Assembly (NCBI GenBank): GCA_035538795.1
Contig: DATLJS010000037.1
Coordinates: 1 to 64,000 of the forward strand
Origin: JAJZGK01 sp035538795
GTDB lineage: Bacteria; Pseudomonadota; Alphaproteobacteria; Rhodospirillales; Magnetospirillaceae
Reading direction: 5' to 3'
Length of the DNA stretch: 64,000 bases
In this document: positions 36,301 to 44,228 of the stretch, one piece after another
Layout: each line of letters opens with the position of its first letter
How positions within the stretch are numbered: the stretch's first letter is position 1
Program-made: the position numbers and the translations under genes
The notes under the pieces: model-generated
The model's input: only the letters and a program-made list of their open reading frames with translations
Databases searched by the model: none
What the model was told of the DNA's origin: nothing

Positions 36301-36970
36301 GGATGGTGTAATCGACGCCCAAAACCGTGGCGGTGAACGTGCAGCCGATCCAGAAACAGGTGACCAAAGCCCGGCGCCTGCCGCTGGTTCCATTCATATT
36401 GCGCAGGACCAGGGCCAGAGGCGTGACAACGAACACCCCCATCGTGTCGCCGGCCCACCATGTCGTCCAATGGCGCGGCAGGATCGACACGGGAATGATT
36501 CCGCCGAGCCACAGGGTAAAGGTTCCGATGCTCGCGTTGATCAGACAGGCCAGCAAGCCGCCGTAAAGCAGCATCAAGCCGATCTGACGCGGCTCGGAAA
36601 GATCATTCGGCCACCCCGCCAAACGCCTGACCAGCATCCCGCCCACCAGCGCCTGGATGCTGGCACCGAGAGATGTGCTGCAGGCCATCGACAGGGTCGC
36701 AACAGACAAGGGATCGCCCGACAGCGACAGGCTCACCAACACCTCGCCCAGCATGATGCCTGGCCAGACGCGGTTGCCCCACAACAACACCGCCGCCAAG
36801 GCGATGCCGGACGGCGGCCAGATGGCCGTGACATACCCCAACGGCAACCCCAGCCCCAATCCCATTTGGCCGGTCACGTAATACAGCGCCGCCACAAGCG
36901 AAACCTGGCCAGCCCACACCAGCAGCATATTCGTCTTCAAGTTCCGAGGGATCGAGGCGAGGCCGAGCAT
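33314..36970 (-). CDS. Multi-domain sensor histidine kinase (MASE1-CHASE-GAF-PAS-PAS)
   Basis: A 1218-residue kinase. The N-terminal MASE1 membrane domain (about 1-205; YVTAIWPPSGIALAAVLLWG) is followed by a periplasmic CHASE domain (about 225-470; VEGFYAGADRRGLAEF, LQAIEWAPRI). After another helix (about 525-545) come a GAF domain (575-720), two PAS domains (725-985), HisKA (about 988-1060; SHDLRQPLRQ with the phospho-His) and HATPase (NLIGNALKYK, DNGIGIAP, GTGIGLAVCKK). The kinase core is of the phytochrome-like type that pairs with Rcp1 receivers, and such a receiver is translationally coupled downstream. The signal is unknown. Confidence 0.92.
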   Translation of the reverse strand: MLGLASIPRNLKTNMLLVWAGQVSLVAALYYVTGQMGLGLGLPLGYVTAIWPPSGIALAAVLLWGNRVWPGIMLGEVLVSLSLSGDPLSVATLSMACSTSLGASIQALVGGMLVRRLAGWPNDLSEPRQIGLMLLYGGLLACLINASIGTFTLWLGGIIPVSILPRHWTTWWAGDTMGVFVVTPLALVLRNMNGTSGRRRALVTCFWIGCTFTATVLGVDYTIRVDRDKQHTRFDQAAGEMAVALQGIMSNHLGALQTVEGFYAGADRRGLAEFTLFSRRLREQVPGLQAIEWAPRIVAAERSAHEMWVRQQGLAGFVVSEREEGRMVSARQREEYYPVTFVEPMTGNLAVLGYDQMSHPDLRDALASARDKGQAAVSPRLRLVQGDDGAVLVLPLFESGVTPETEAARRNQLRGFVLGVIRLRALTHMAFEGRNLEGINYWLLDDSQTDKTGSPIVLSTNAEGPPRLFNMVEQGFFGQTRQLGRTFQLPFGGRQWRLLVSPTSEFLAQAQESVNWVLLFGGLLMTGVVGMFVMVATGREEALRHEIDTHTTLFRRQNDSLRLLNNIAAARAAGLPDQLQQVLRLAREHLSMEIGIISRIEGRTFYVEHAISPPDRPLEHGASFRLGQTYCALTLERGDAFAVADIGASVYAAHPSYETFRLESYIGAPVLVHGRVFGTVSFSSGTPYPRQFDDGDLEFIRLLARWLGAAIEREEAQDALMAAHRRLAAILDNSPVGIAIVGYDRMVMQANPAFCGIFGLRMDEVVGKSSRVLYGSDDTFNAIGDKSMPLLGGGLTFDEDVPMSRRDGQAILVRLIARSVDSGDRNHGIVWAAEDVTERRAAETALRERQEFYEQIFTSGGAVKLLLDPQTGLIVDASTASAQFYGLELDQLRGKPIWTLDELEPEQSLALLRAAQTDLNSRFTYRHVMADGSHKDVEVFTGPLRVRGRDLLMSIVHDVSDRLQSEQKLALALREQEAQARELARSNAELEQFAYVASHDLRQPLRQVASYVSLLERMYGDKLNDEGRQFIGFARSGAERMDRLIVDLLEYSRIGRKTRGSEPVPVVEMLTEPVRILAPLAEEAGGEVTLEITEDVGSILGERIELERLFQNLIGNALKYKSADRPPLVVVRASRDEEKGELEIIVSDNGIGIAPEHFERIFGIFQRLHGREEYEGTGIGLAVCKKIVDHHKGRIWLESRVGEGSAFHVALPLAEKSA

Positions 36971-36984
36971 TTCGGGACGTCTCC

Positions 36985-38805
36985 TCAGGCCGCCAGGCCG
37001 GCGCGATTGGCGCCCGGCACTCGGATCATGAACACGGAACCGCTTTCCAGACTGTCGGCCCAGATCGCTCCTCCATGCATCTCGGCCACCTCGCGGCAGA
37101 CAGCCAGGCCCAGGCCGATCGCCGCCGGTTCGTCGGGGTTGAGGCGTGAGAACGCTTCGAACAAGTGCTGGCGCCCCACCTCGGGCAGGCCGCGGCCGTT
37201 GTCACTGACCGAAAGCCACCAGCCGCCATTGCCGGCTTCGCCGCCGTCCAGTCCTCCGCGCACGGCCACCTCGGGAAAACGGTCGGGATGGCGGTATTTG
37301 ATGCCGTTGGAGATCAGCTCGACCAGCGCCTGTTCAATCAAGGCGGGGTCCGCCTGCACCATCGGCAAATCACCGACATCGATGCGGGCGGATGCGGCAG
37401 CGATCACGGGAGACAGCTTCGACAAGCAACGCTCGACTACCTGGGAGAGGTTGCACGGAGCGATCTTCGGCTCCTTCACCAGCAGGGCGGTATAGCGATG
37501 GAACTCCTTTAGGATCGCTTTCAATTGCCGGCCGGCGTCCTCGACGAAACGCAGATGCCCGTCCAGTTCGGAAGACTGTTCGGCTTGTTTGCTCATCTCC
37601 CGCCGGGCCAATTGGCTGAAGCTGACGATGGGCCGCACCGGCTCTTGCAGATGATGGGCGGTGATGCGGGCAAGATGAGCCAGTTTGGCATTGACCCGCG
37701 CCAGCCGCTCGGCCCGCTCTTCGGCAAGGCTTTTGGACGCCGCCAGCATGGCGGTGCGCTCGGCCACCGCCGCCTCCAAACCGGCCTGATGGCGCAGCAT
37801 GGTTTCACGCCGGCGGTCCGCCGCCTGGGCCCATAAATAGATACCCACCGAGAACAACAGGAAAATCGGAATTTCCACCGTCGCCAAACCGTACCAGTTG
37901 CTCATGGCCCGCGACATGGAAATGCCCGACGTCACCACCAGACCGTATTCGCCAAGGGTTTTATACCCCAGGAACTTCTCGTTGCTGTCGGCCCGGGAAA
38001 TCAGGCGGGCCACGCCGTTGGCGGCCTGGGGAAGGAATTCGGTGAACAGGGGCGACCGCGACAGGTCCATGCCGAATTTGGCGGCATGTTCGGGAGCCCT
38101 GGCGACCACGAAGCCGTCCAGATTGATCACCGCCGATCCGCCCGCCGGGTCCAGCAGCACGGTCTCCAGAATTTCGGCGAAATGATCCGGGTTGACCGCC
38201 GCCACCACCAAGCCCTTGCAGTCGCTTTGATTGGCCGTCGCGATGGGCAGGGCCAGATGCACGGAACGTTCGCCGGTGGCGCGGCCAAGCACCGGCTGCC
38301 CCACCCGCATCTTGGGACGCGGACCACACTGGGCATGACGGACATAATCACGGTCGGCGACGTTCAAACCATCCCGGGGAACATTGATGGGCGGCTCGGT
38401 ATCGGGGGTCAGCATTCCGTCGGCCGTGACGAAACCGACCCAGCGCAATTCCGGAAAGCTCATCATTCGGCCGCTGATACGCTGGCGCACCGCCGGATTG
38501 CTCCACTGCCCCGCCTTCACCGCCGAGGCCACATCCTCCAGCAAGCCCTCGATTCCACGGAAACTGCCGTCCACCTGGAGCGCCACCGCCTCGGTCATCG
38601 ACGAAGCCAAAAGCCGGGCGTGATAAAGTTCGTGGTCATAGGCGACCCAAAGATGAGTCCCCAGTCCCAGCGAGCCGCAAACGATCAGGACGACAGCCAT
38701 GACCCGCGCGAACAGGGGAAACCTGCGCCGCGCCGATTGCGGCACAGTCCGGCTGTCTTCGTCCTCCTGCGGCACGGAGGCATTTTCCCCTACAGAATAC
38801 GCCAC
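36985..38805 (-). CDS. Sensor histidine kinase with periplasmic Cache-type domain
   Basis: A 606-residue kinase. Transmembrane helices at about 30-52 and 312-332 enclose a dCache-like periplasmic domain with ELRWVGFVTADGML, NVADRDYVRHA and GRATGERSVHLALPI. A coiled coil leads to an atypical HisKA (ITAHHLQEPVRPI, phospho-His in the HHLQEP context) and a HATPase (LVELISNGIKYR, SVSDNGRGLPEV, GLGLAVCREVAE). The stop is 14 bp before the next kinase gene, so the two are probably cotranscribed with the receivers. Cache domains usually bind small organic ligands; this one is unknown. Confidence 0.9.
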   Translation of the reverse strand: MAYSVGENASVPQEDEDSRTVPQSARRRFPLFARVMAVVLIVCGSLGLGTHLWVAYDHELYHARLLASSMTEAVALQVDGSFRGIEGLLEDVASAVKAGQWSNPAVRQRISGRMMSFPELRWVGFVTADGMLTPDTEPPINVPRDGLNVADRDYVRHAQCGPRPKMRVGQPVLGRATGERSVHLALPIATANQSDCKGLVVAAVNPDHFAEILETVLLDPAGGSAVINLDGFVVARAPEHAAKFGMDLSRSPLFTEFLPQAANGVARLISRADSNEKFLGYKTLGEYGLVVTSGISMSRAMSNWYGLATVEIPIFLLFSVGIYLWAQAADRRRETMLRHQAGLEAAVAERTAMLAASKSLAEERAERLARVNAKLAHLARITAHHLQEPVRPIVSFSQLARREMSKQAEQSSELDGHLRFVEDAGRQLKAILKEFHRYTALLVKEPKIAPCNLSQVVERCLSKLSPVIAAASARIDVGDLPMVQADPALIEQALVELISNGIKYRHPDRFPEVAVRGGLDGGEAGNGGWWLSVSDNGRGLPEVGRQHLFEAFSRLNPDEPAAIGLGLAVCREVAEMHGGAIWADSLESGSVFMIRVPGANRAGLAA

Positions 38806-39288
38806 CCAAAAACCCCTTGATCAGACGCGGCGAACCACGCCCTTCCTAACATCCAACTTTCTGGGGAAGGCCGTCGCTTCCTACCCTTCAGCTTAATCCA
38901 TGCCAACGCCCCCGCAAGCAAGAATTACACCAAAAGTAATACGCGAAAACTTTGCCAAATTCATGTCAAAAGACAGATGTTCCCCACCAAAAGATATGAA
39001 AAACCTGCTCCCCCAAGCACTTATATAAAGAATGCCAGAGACGGGAAGCGCTGTCATGATTCCTTGCGGAAAAAACGACTCCTCTTGTTCACCGCAGATT
39101 CGCCTAAACCTTGATCAAAGAATCCGCGATTGCCCAATATTGCAACAGTTACATTTCCCCGGCAGGGTATAAAGACCACTGCCAGCCCTCGCTTTTCCTG
39201 GCGGCATGATCTTTGCTGAATAGCTGTCATAAAAGTGCGCGCCCCGCCCGACGCGGGGCCAAAGGGCAGTGTGGGGGCAAACACAAGC
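38806..39288. other. Divergent intergenic region between signalling genes
   Basis: A 480-bp gap between two divergent signalling genes. The stretch 38920-39040 is AT-rich, with TTATATAAAG near 39022 that could serve as a -10 element. TTGATCAA occurs at 39111-39118 but lacks the 4-bp spacer of an FNR box. I find no coding frame with family features and no structured RNA I can name. Confidence 0.4.
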
Positions 39289-41406
39289 ATGATACTCAAG
39301 GCTTTGAAGACCGTGTTTTCGCCTGAGACTGGGACAGCCGCCGCGGCGCCCTCCTATTTCCGGACCATGGCCTTTCACGCCGAAGCCAAACTGGCCCTGC
39401 TGGACCGGACCGGATTGGTTCTGGACCTCAACCCGTCCCTGCAAAGACTTTTGGGCCGCGCCCCGCTGGCTGTCCGGCGCAGCCTGATCTGCGACGAGGC
39501 CGGGCGCGAATCCGACATTCTCAAGCCCCTGACCGAGGGAACGCAAACCAAGATGACCTTGGAGCGCAACCTGCTCAGCGGCAGCGGCCACGACCTGCAG
39601 TTGGAAATCCGCCTGTGGACCATTCCCGACGAACCCGGCTATCTGCTGGCCGAGATTCGCGATGCCGATAATCGCCTCGGTTACAACACCGCCCTGCGTC
39701 AGGCCGAAGACCGCTTTCGCAGCATCTTCGAGAACGCCATCGAAGGCATCTTTCAGACGACCGAAGACGGCCATTATCTGGCGGCCAATCCCGCCCTGGC
39801 CCGCATCTACGGTTATGAAAGCCCGGAACAGCTGATGGCCGGGCTGACCAATATCGCCAGCCAGCTTTATGTCGATCCCACCCGCCGCGACGAGTTCCTG
39901 AGAGTTCTCGCCGAGGACGATCAGGTTCAGAATTTCGAGAGTCAGGTTTACCGGCGCGACGGCAGCATCATCTGGATCTCCGAGAGCTGCCGCGCCGTCC
40001 GCAACATGGAAGGCGAACTGCTGTATTTCGAAGGCTTGGTGGAAGACATCACGTCCCGCAAGACCGCTGAGGAACAGCTGATACACGATGCCTTGCACGA
40101 CAGCCTGACCGGTCTGCCCAACCGCACCCTGCTGCTGGACCGCCTGGATCAGGCCATGAGGCGCGGCGGACGCAAGGACGCCACGTTCGCCGTCTTGTTC
40201 ATCGACTGCGACCGTTTCAAACTGATCAACGACAGCTTGGGGCATCTGGCCGGCGATCAGGTGCTGATCGAAATGTCGCGGCGCATCAACCAATGCCTGC
40301 GCGCCTCGGACACCCTGGCCCGGCTGGGCGGCGACGAATTCGTGGTTTTGACCGAGGATCTCGACGACCGTCAGGCCGCCATATTGGTCGCCGAGCGGAT
40401 TCGCAGCGTCCTGGCCCAACCCTTCCAATTGGAGGGACGGGAATATTTCTTCAGCACCAGCGTCGGCATCGCCTATGCCGCCCAAGACTACCGCGACGCC
40501 GGAGAGATTCTGCGCGACGCCGACACCGCCATGTATGCCGCCAAGTCCCAGGGACGCGACCGCCACATGGTCTTTGAACGCGGCATGCATTTGTCGGCGG
40601 TCAGCCAGTTGCAGGTCGCCAACGACTTGCGCCGCGCCATCGAACGGGACGAGTTGTCCGTCCACTATCAGCCCATCGTCGATCTGGCCGGGCGGCGCAT
40701 CGCCGGTTTCGAAGCCCTGGTACGTTGGCGTCAGGCCAACGGCGAGATGATGCCGCCCGACCGCTTCATCCCCATCGCCGAGGAAACCGGCCTGATCGAC
40801 CCCCTGGGCCGCTTCGTTCTGCTGACCGCCTGCCGGCAAATGGCGGAGTGGATCGCCGCCTGCCCCCAGGCGGAAAATTTGTTCATCAGCGTCAATCTGT
40901 CGCCCATTCAGCTGCACCGCCACGACATCGTCAACCAAGTGGTCGGGACCGTGCGCCAATCGGGGCTGTCGGCGGGCAACGTCCGCCTGGAAATCACCGA
41001 AAGCGGCATCATGAAGAATCCGGCCGCCGCCAAGACCAAGCTGGACGCCTTGAAAAGCAGCGGCTTCAAACTGGCCATCGACGATTTCGGCACCGGCTAC
41101 TCGTCGCTGGCCCACCTGCACCGTTTTCCCATCGATACGCTGAAGATCGACCGCTCCTTCGTCCTCGCCATGCTGAACGGCGGCGAACATCTGGAAATCG
41201 TGCGCACCATCATCATGCTGGCCCACACCCTGAAGATGTCGGTGGTCGCCGAAGGCGTGGAGACCATCGCCCATGACGGCGTGCTCAGGGCTCTGGCCTG
41301 CAATTACGGACAAGGCTGGCTGTTCGCCAAAGCCATGTCGGCCGAGGAGGCCGCCGACCAACTGACACGAAGCTGGCCCGCCGATTTCGCGCAAGAAGGC
41401 ATATAA
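39289..41406 (+). CDS. PAS-PAS-GGDEF-EAL c-di-GMP enzyme
   Basis: A 705-residue cytoplasmic protein: two PAS domains (about 35-130 and 140-255), a GGDEF domain (about 265-425) with intact LGGDEF and RASD inhibition site, and an EAL domain (about 440-690). The EAL domain keeps the catalytic set: FEALVRW, ISVNLSP, LEITESG, DDFGTGYSSL, KIDRSFV and AEGVET. Both cyclase and phosphodiesterase activities look possible; the net direction cannot be read. ATG 39289 is my choice, with GTGGGGG upstream at a rather long distance; GTG 39235 is an alternative. It is divergent from the kinase cluster. Confidence 0.9.
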   Translation: MILKALKTVFSPETGTAAAAPSYFRTMAFHAEAKLALLDRTGLVLDLNPSLQRLLGRAPLAVRRSLICDEAGRESDILKPLTEGTQTKMTLERNLLSGSGHDLQLEIRLWTIPDEPGYLLAEIRDADNRLGYNTALRQAEDRFRSIFENAIEGIFQTTEDGHYLAANPALARIYGYESPEQLMAGLTNIASQLYVDPTRRDEFLRVLAEDDQVQNFESQVYRRDGSIIWISESCRAVRNMEGELLYFEGLVEDITSRKTAEEQLIHDALHDSLTGLPNRTLLLDRLDQAMRRGGRKDATFAVLFIDCDRFKLINDSLGHLAGDQVLIEMSRRINQCLRASDTLARLGGDEFVVLTEDLDDRQAAILVAERIRSVLAQPFQLEGREYFFSTSVGIAYAAQDYRDAGEILRDADTAMYAAKSQGRDRHMVFERGMHLSAVSQLQVANDLRRAIERDELSVHYQPIVDLAGRRIAGFEALVRWRQANGEMMPPDRFIPIAEETGLIDPLGRFVLLTACRQMAEWIAACPQAENLFISVNLSPIQLHRHDIVNQVVGTVRQSGLSAGNVRLEITESGIMKNPAAAKTKLDALKSSGFKLAIDDFGTGYSSLAHLHRFPIDTLKIDRSFVLAMLNGGEHLEIVRTIIMLAHTLKMSVVAEGVETIAHDGVLRALACNYGQGWLFAKAMSAEEAADQLTRSWPADFAQEGI

Positions 41407-41484
41407 GCTTTAGCATCGCTGACGGCCACTAGGAGGAATGCTATACCCCGTCTGTAAGAAATTGAAGGATGGACCGGTTTCCCC

Positions 41485-43965
41485 ATGACCGTGAAACCGC
41501 GCGCGGCCAACGGCATTATCAAGGCCGAACAATTACGCCTGCTGGCGAAAAATCTGCCTTTCACCACCTTGACCGGCATGGCGATCGCCTTTTTGGCCGC
41601 GGTGGGCACCGCCAGCAAGGTCGGCGACCAGATTTGGATCTGGTGCGCCCTGTTTCAGATCGTCGGTCTGCTGCGGCTGGCCCAGACCAAGATGTTCTGG
41701 CGCTGTCCCGATCTGAGCGCCGCGCTGCCCCGCTGGTCGGTGCTGATGACTTTGAACCTGCTGGCTTCGGGCCTGATGTGGTTCGTTTTCGGCATCATCG
41801 CCTTCATCCCCGACGATCCCACCCACGCCCTGTTCATCGCCATCACCCAGGTGGGGCTGACCGCTGCGTCCCTGGCCACCCTGGCGTCCTATCAGCCGGC
41901 CAATTGGGCTTTTGCCCTGCCGACCATGGCAGGATTCGTCATCCGCTACGGTCTGTCGAACTCACCGTCGCAGCAAATCCTGTCCCTGATGTCCATCATC
42001 TTCCTGCTGGTGATGGTGCTGGCCATCCGCCGCGCCGAGCAGGCGATGATCGAAACCATCCGCCTGCGCCAATCCAATGACGAGATGCTGAACAGCCTGC
42101 GCAGCAACGAAGAACGCATGCGCATGATCGTCGAAGCGGCGCCGGTGCCCTTGATCGTTTTGCGCAAATCGGACAATCGCCATTTATTTTCCAACGGCCG
42201 CGCCCGCGAACTGACCGGCGACGGCACCGATATTTTCGCCGATCCCGTCGATTTGGCGGTGATCGCCGGCGAGGTCAAAAGGCTGGGGCATTTGCGCGAC
42301 ATGGAGATTCCGCTGCGAGGCGCCTCCGGCCAAAGTTTTTGGGCTTTGGCCTCGGCCAGCGCGGTCCAATTGGGCGGCGAAGACGTCCTGATCATCGGCT
42401 TCCACGACATCACGCGGCGCAAGTCCCTGGAAGAAGATTTGCGCGGCGCCAAGCAGGCGGCCGAGAACGCCAACCGCGCCAAGTCCGATTTCCTGGCCAT
42501 GATGAGCCATGAAATCCGCACGCCGATGAACGGCGTCGCCGCCATGGCCGAATTGCTCGGAAAGTCACGGCTGGACATCGAACAGCGCGGCATGGTGTCG
42601 GTCATCCGCCATTCGTCCGACAGCTTGCTGTCGATCATCAACGACATCCTCGATTTTTCGAAAATCGAAGCCGGCAGGCTGGTGTTGGAACGGGCTCCCT
42701 TCTCTTTGCGGCGGGTGCTTGAGGACGTTGCCGACATCGTCGCCCCCCGCTGCGGTGAAAAGGGCGTGGAGCTGATCGTCGACATCGACCCCGCCCTGCC
42801 CGTCCGCCAGCTTGGCGATGCCGCCAAACTGCGCCAGATCCTCATCAATCTGATGGGCAATGCCGCGAAGTTCACCGAAAAAGGACATGTCCGCCTGTCT
42901 GCCGAAGAAGAATACGGCCGATTGCTGCTGAAGGTGCAGGACACCGGCCCCGGCATTCCGCTGGAAGCGCAGTCGCGCCTGTTCCAGCCGTTCATGCAGG
43001 CCGACAACACCGTCGCCCGCCGCCACGGCGGTACCGGCCTGGGCCTGTCCATCAGCCGGCGCCTGATAGAATTGATGGGCGGCGCCATCCAGTTGGACAG
43101 CCAGCCTGGCAAGGGCAGCACGTTCAGCGTCAGCTTGCCCCTGTCCGCCGACGATTCCGCCGTCGCGGCACCGCTGCGCTTACTGGATGTGAACATCTTC
43201 CTGGATTGCGAATCGCCATTACAGCGGAGCGTTCTCACCCGCCTATTGGAAGCGGAAGGCGCCGACATCACGGAAACCCGCGATTCCGCCCGCCTGGTAA
43301 TCCGCGACGAAAAGGGCGTCCCCCAGGCCGGCGCCGCCAACCTGCTGCGTCTGGTGCCCTTCTATCGCTACGATCCGGAAAGCCCCGATGGTCCGTCCAT
43401 CCGCAAGCCGATTCACGCCGACGCCCTGCTTCAGGGGCTGGAGCGCCTGCTGGGCAAGGGCCAGGCGGTCAACGCCGACGATCAGTCCGGAGGCGCCGCC
43501 GTCGATTGGCAGCCTCCCAGCCGCCTGGCGGCGGCCGAAGCCAACTGCACGATCCTGGTGGCCGAAGACAACGGCGTGAACCGGCTGGTCATCACCAAGA
43601 TGCTGGATCGCTTGGGAATGATTTACGATGTGGCGGTGGACGGCCAATTGGCCCTGGATCGGTTCCGCCAGAATCGTTACGGACTGGTGCTGACCGACTT
43701 CCACATGCCGCGCATGGACGGCCTGCGTCTGACTCGCGCCATCCGTCAGATGGAGCAGGAAACCGGACAGCCGCCGGTGCCGGTCATCGCCCTGACCGCA
43801 GACGCTTTGCCGGAAACGGCGGATACCTGCCTGAAGAACGGCATGCAGGATTTTCTGACCAAACCCATCCGGCTGGACGCCCTGGAGCAAACCCTGCGCG
43901 TCTGGCTGCCCGCCGCCCTGACGCTCAGAACCGAGCGCCAGATGGCAGCGGAAGTCCAGTCCTGA
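41485..43965 (+). CDS. Membrane hybrid histidine kinase with two receiver domains, one degenerate
   Basis: An 826-residue hybrid kinase. The N-terminal membrane domain has about six helices (25-195), followed by a PAS domain (210-325), HisKA (MMSHEIRTPMNG), HATPase (NLMGNAAKF, DTGPGIP, GTGLGLSISRRL), a degenerate receiver (about 575-675) and a full C-terminal receiver (AEDNGVNR, phospho-Asp in VLTDFHMPRMDG, KPIRLD). The degenerate receiver lacks an aspartate in the expected place (LRLVPFYRYDPES), so it is probably structural. ATG 41485 is the only sensible start. The gene converges on an orphan ccoQ-like gene. Confidence 0.9.
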   Translation: MTVKPRAANGIIKAEQLRLLAKNLPFTTLTGMAIAFLAAVGTASKVGDQIWIWCALFQIVGLLRLAQTKMFWRCPDLSAALPRWSVLMTLNLLASGLMWFVFGIIAFIPDDPTHALFIAITQVGLTAASLATLASYQPANWAFALPTMAGFVIRYGLSNSPSQQILSLMSIIFLLVMVLAIRRAEQAMIETIRLRQSNDEMLNSLRSNEERMRMIVEAAPVPLIVLRKSDNRHLFSNGRARELTGDGTDIFADPVDLAVIAGEVKRLGHLRDMEIPLRGASGQSFWALASASAVQLGGEDVLIIGFHDITRRKSLEEDLRGAKQAAENANRAKSDFLAMMSHEIRTPMNGVAAMAELLGKSRLDIEQRGMVSVIRHSSDSLLSIINDILDFSKIEAGRLVLERAPFSLRRVLEDVADIVAPRCGEKGVELIVDIDPALPVRQLGDAAKLRQILINLMGNAAKFTEKGHVRLSAEEEYGRLLLKVQDTGPGIPLEAQSRLFQPFMQADNTVARRHGGTGLGLSISRRLIELMGGAIQLDSQPGKGSTFSVSLPLSADDSAVAAPLRLLDVNIFLDCESPLQRSVLTRLLEAEGADITETRDSARLVIRDEKGVPQAGAANLLRLVPFYRYDPESPDGPSIRKPIHADALLQGLERLLGKGQAVNADDQSGGAAVDWQPPSRLAAAEANCTILVAEDNGVNRLVITKMLDRLGMIYDVAVDGQLALDRFRQNRYGLVLTDFHMPRMDGLRLTRAIRQMEQETGQPPVPVIALTADALPETADTCLKNGMQDFLTKPIRLDALEQTLRVWLPAALTLRTERQMAAEVQS

Positions 43966-44139
43966 TTACTTCTGCTGCTCGACATCGCCCGATTCATCGG
44001 GGCGTAGCGGAATGTCGGCATAGGATTCAACTTTATTCTTGTTCTTCGGCCAATAAGCCCACAGCACGATGCCCACAAAGAACAGAAACACCCACACGGT
44101 CCAGAACGACCGCAGAGCTCCCATCACGAAATCCATCAT
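43966..44139 (-). CDS. Orphan CcoQ-like small membrane protein
   Basis: A 57-residue frame read on the minus strand directly after the converging hybrid kinase gene. It starts MMDFVMGALRSFWTVWVFLF, has one helix (WVFLFFVGIVLWAYW), then PKNKNKVESYADIPLRPDES. This is closer to textbook CcoQ (WAYxPKxK ... IPL) than the copy in the ccoNOQP operon, and both share an RS-[FL]-W-x2-WV-x2-FF-x-G-x-VLW pattern. GGGGAG precedes the start. A short dyad, CGTCA-N5-TGACG, lies at 44156-44170. It is 90 bp downstream of another hybrid kinase on the same strand, so they may be cotranscribed. No oxidase genes are near. Confidence 0.8.
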   Translation of the reverse strand: MMDFVMGALRSFWTVWVFLFFVGIVLWAYWPKNKNKVESYADIPLRPDESGDVEQQK

Positions 44140-44228
44140 CAGGTACTCCCCTAAGCGTCATATCTTGACGCGGACATCTTCTGGCAGCGGACTATGGCCG
44201 AAACATGGCGCTTTGGGGAGATGAGATT

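Noticed and set aside
39111..39118. TTGATCAA as an FNR site
   Set aside because: The two half-sites lack the 4-bp spacer needed for FNR binding, and no FNR target gene follows.
39115..41394. Long minus-strand frame (759 codons) opposite the GGDEF-EAL gene
   Set aside because: The plus strand has complete GGDEF and EAL motifs. The antisense frame is repetitive in Gly, Gln and Ala and lacks a ribosome site.
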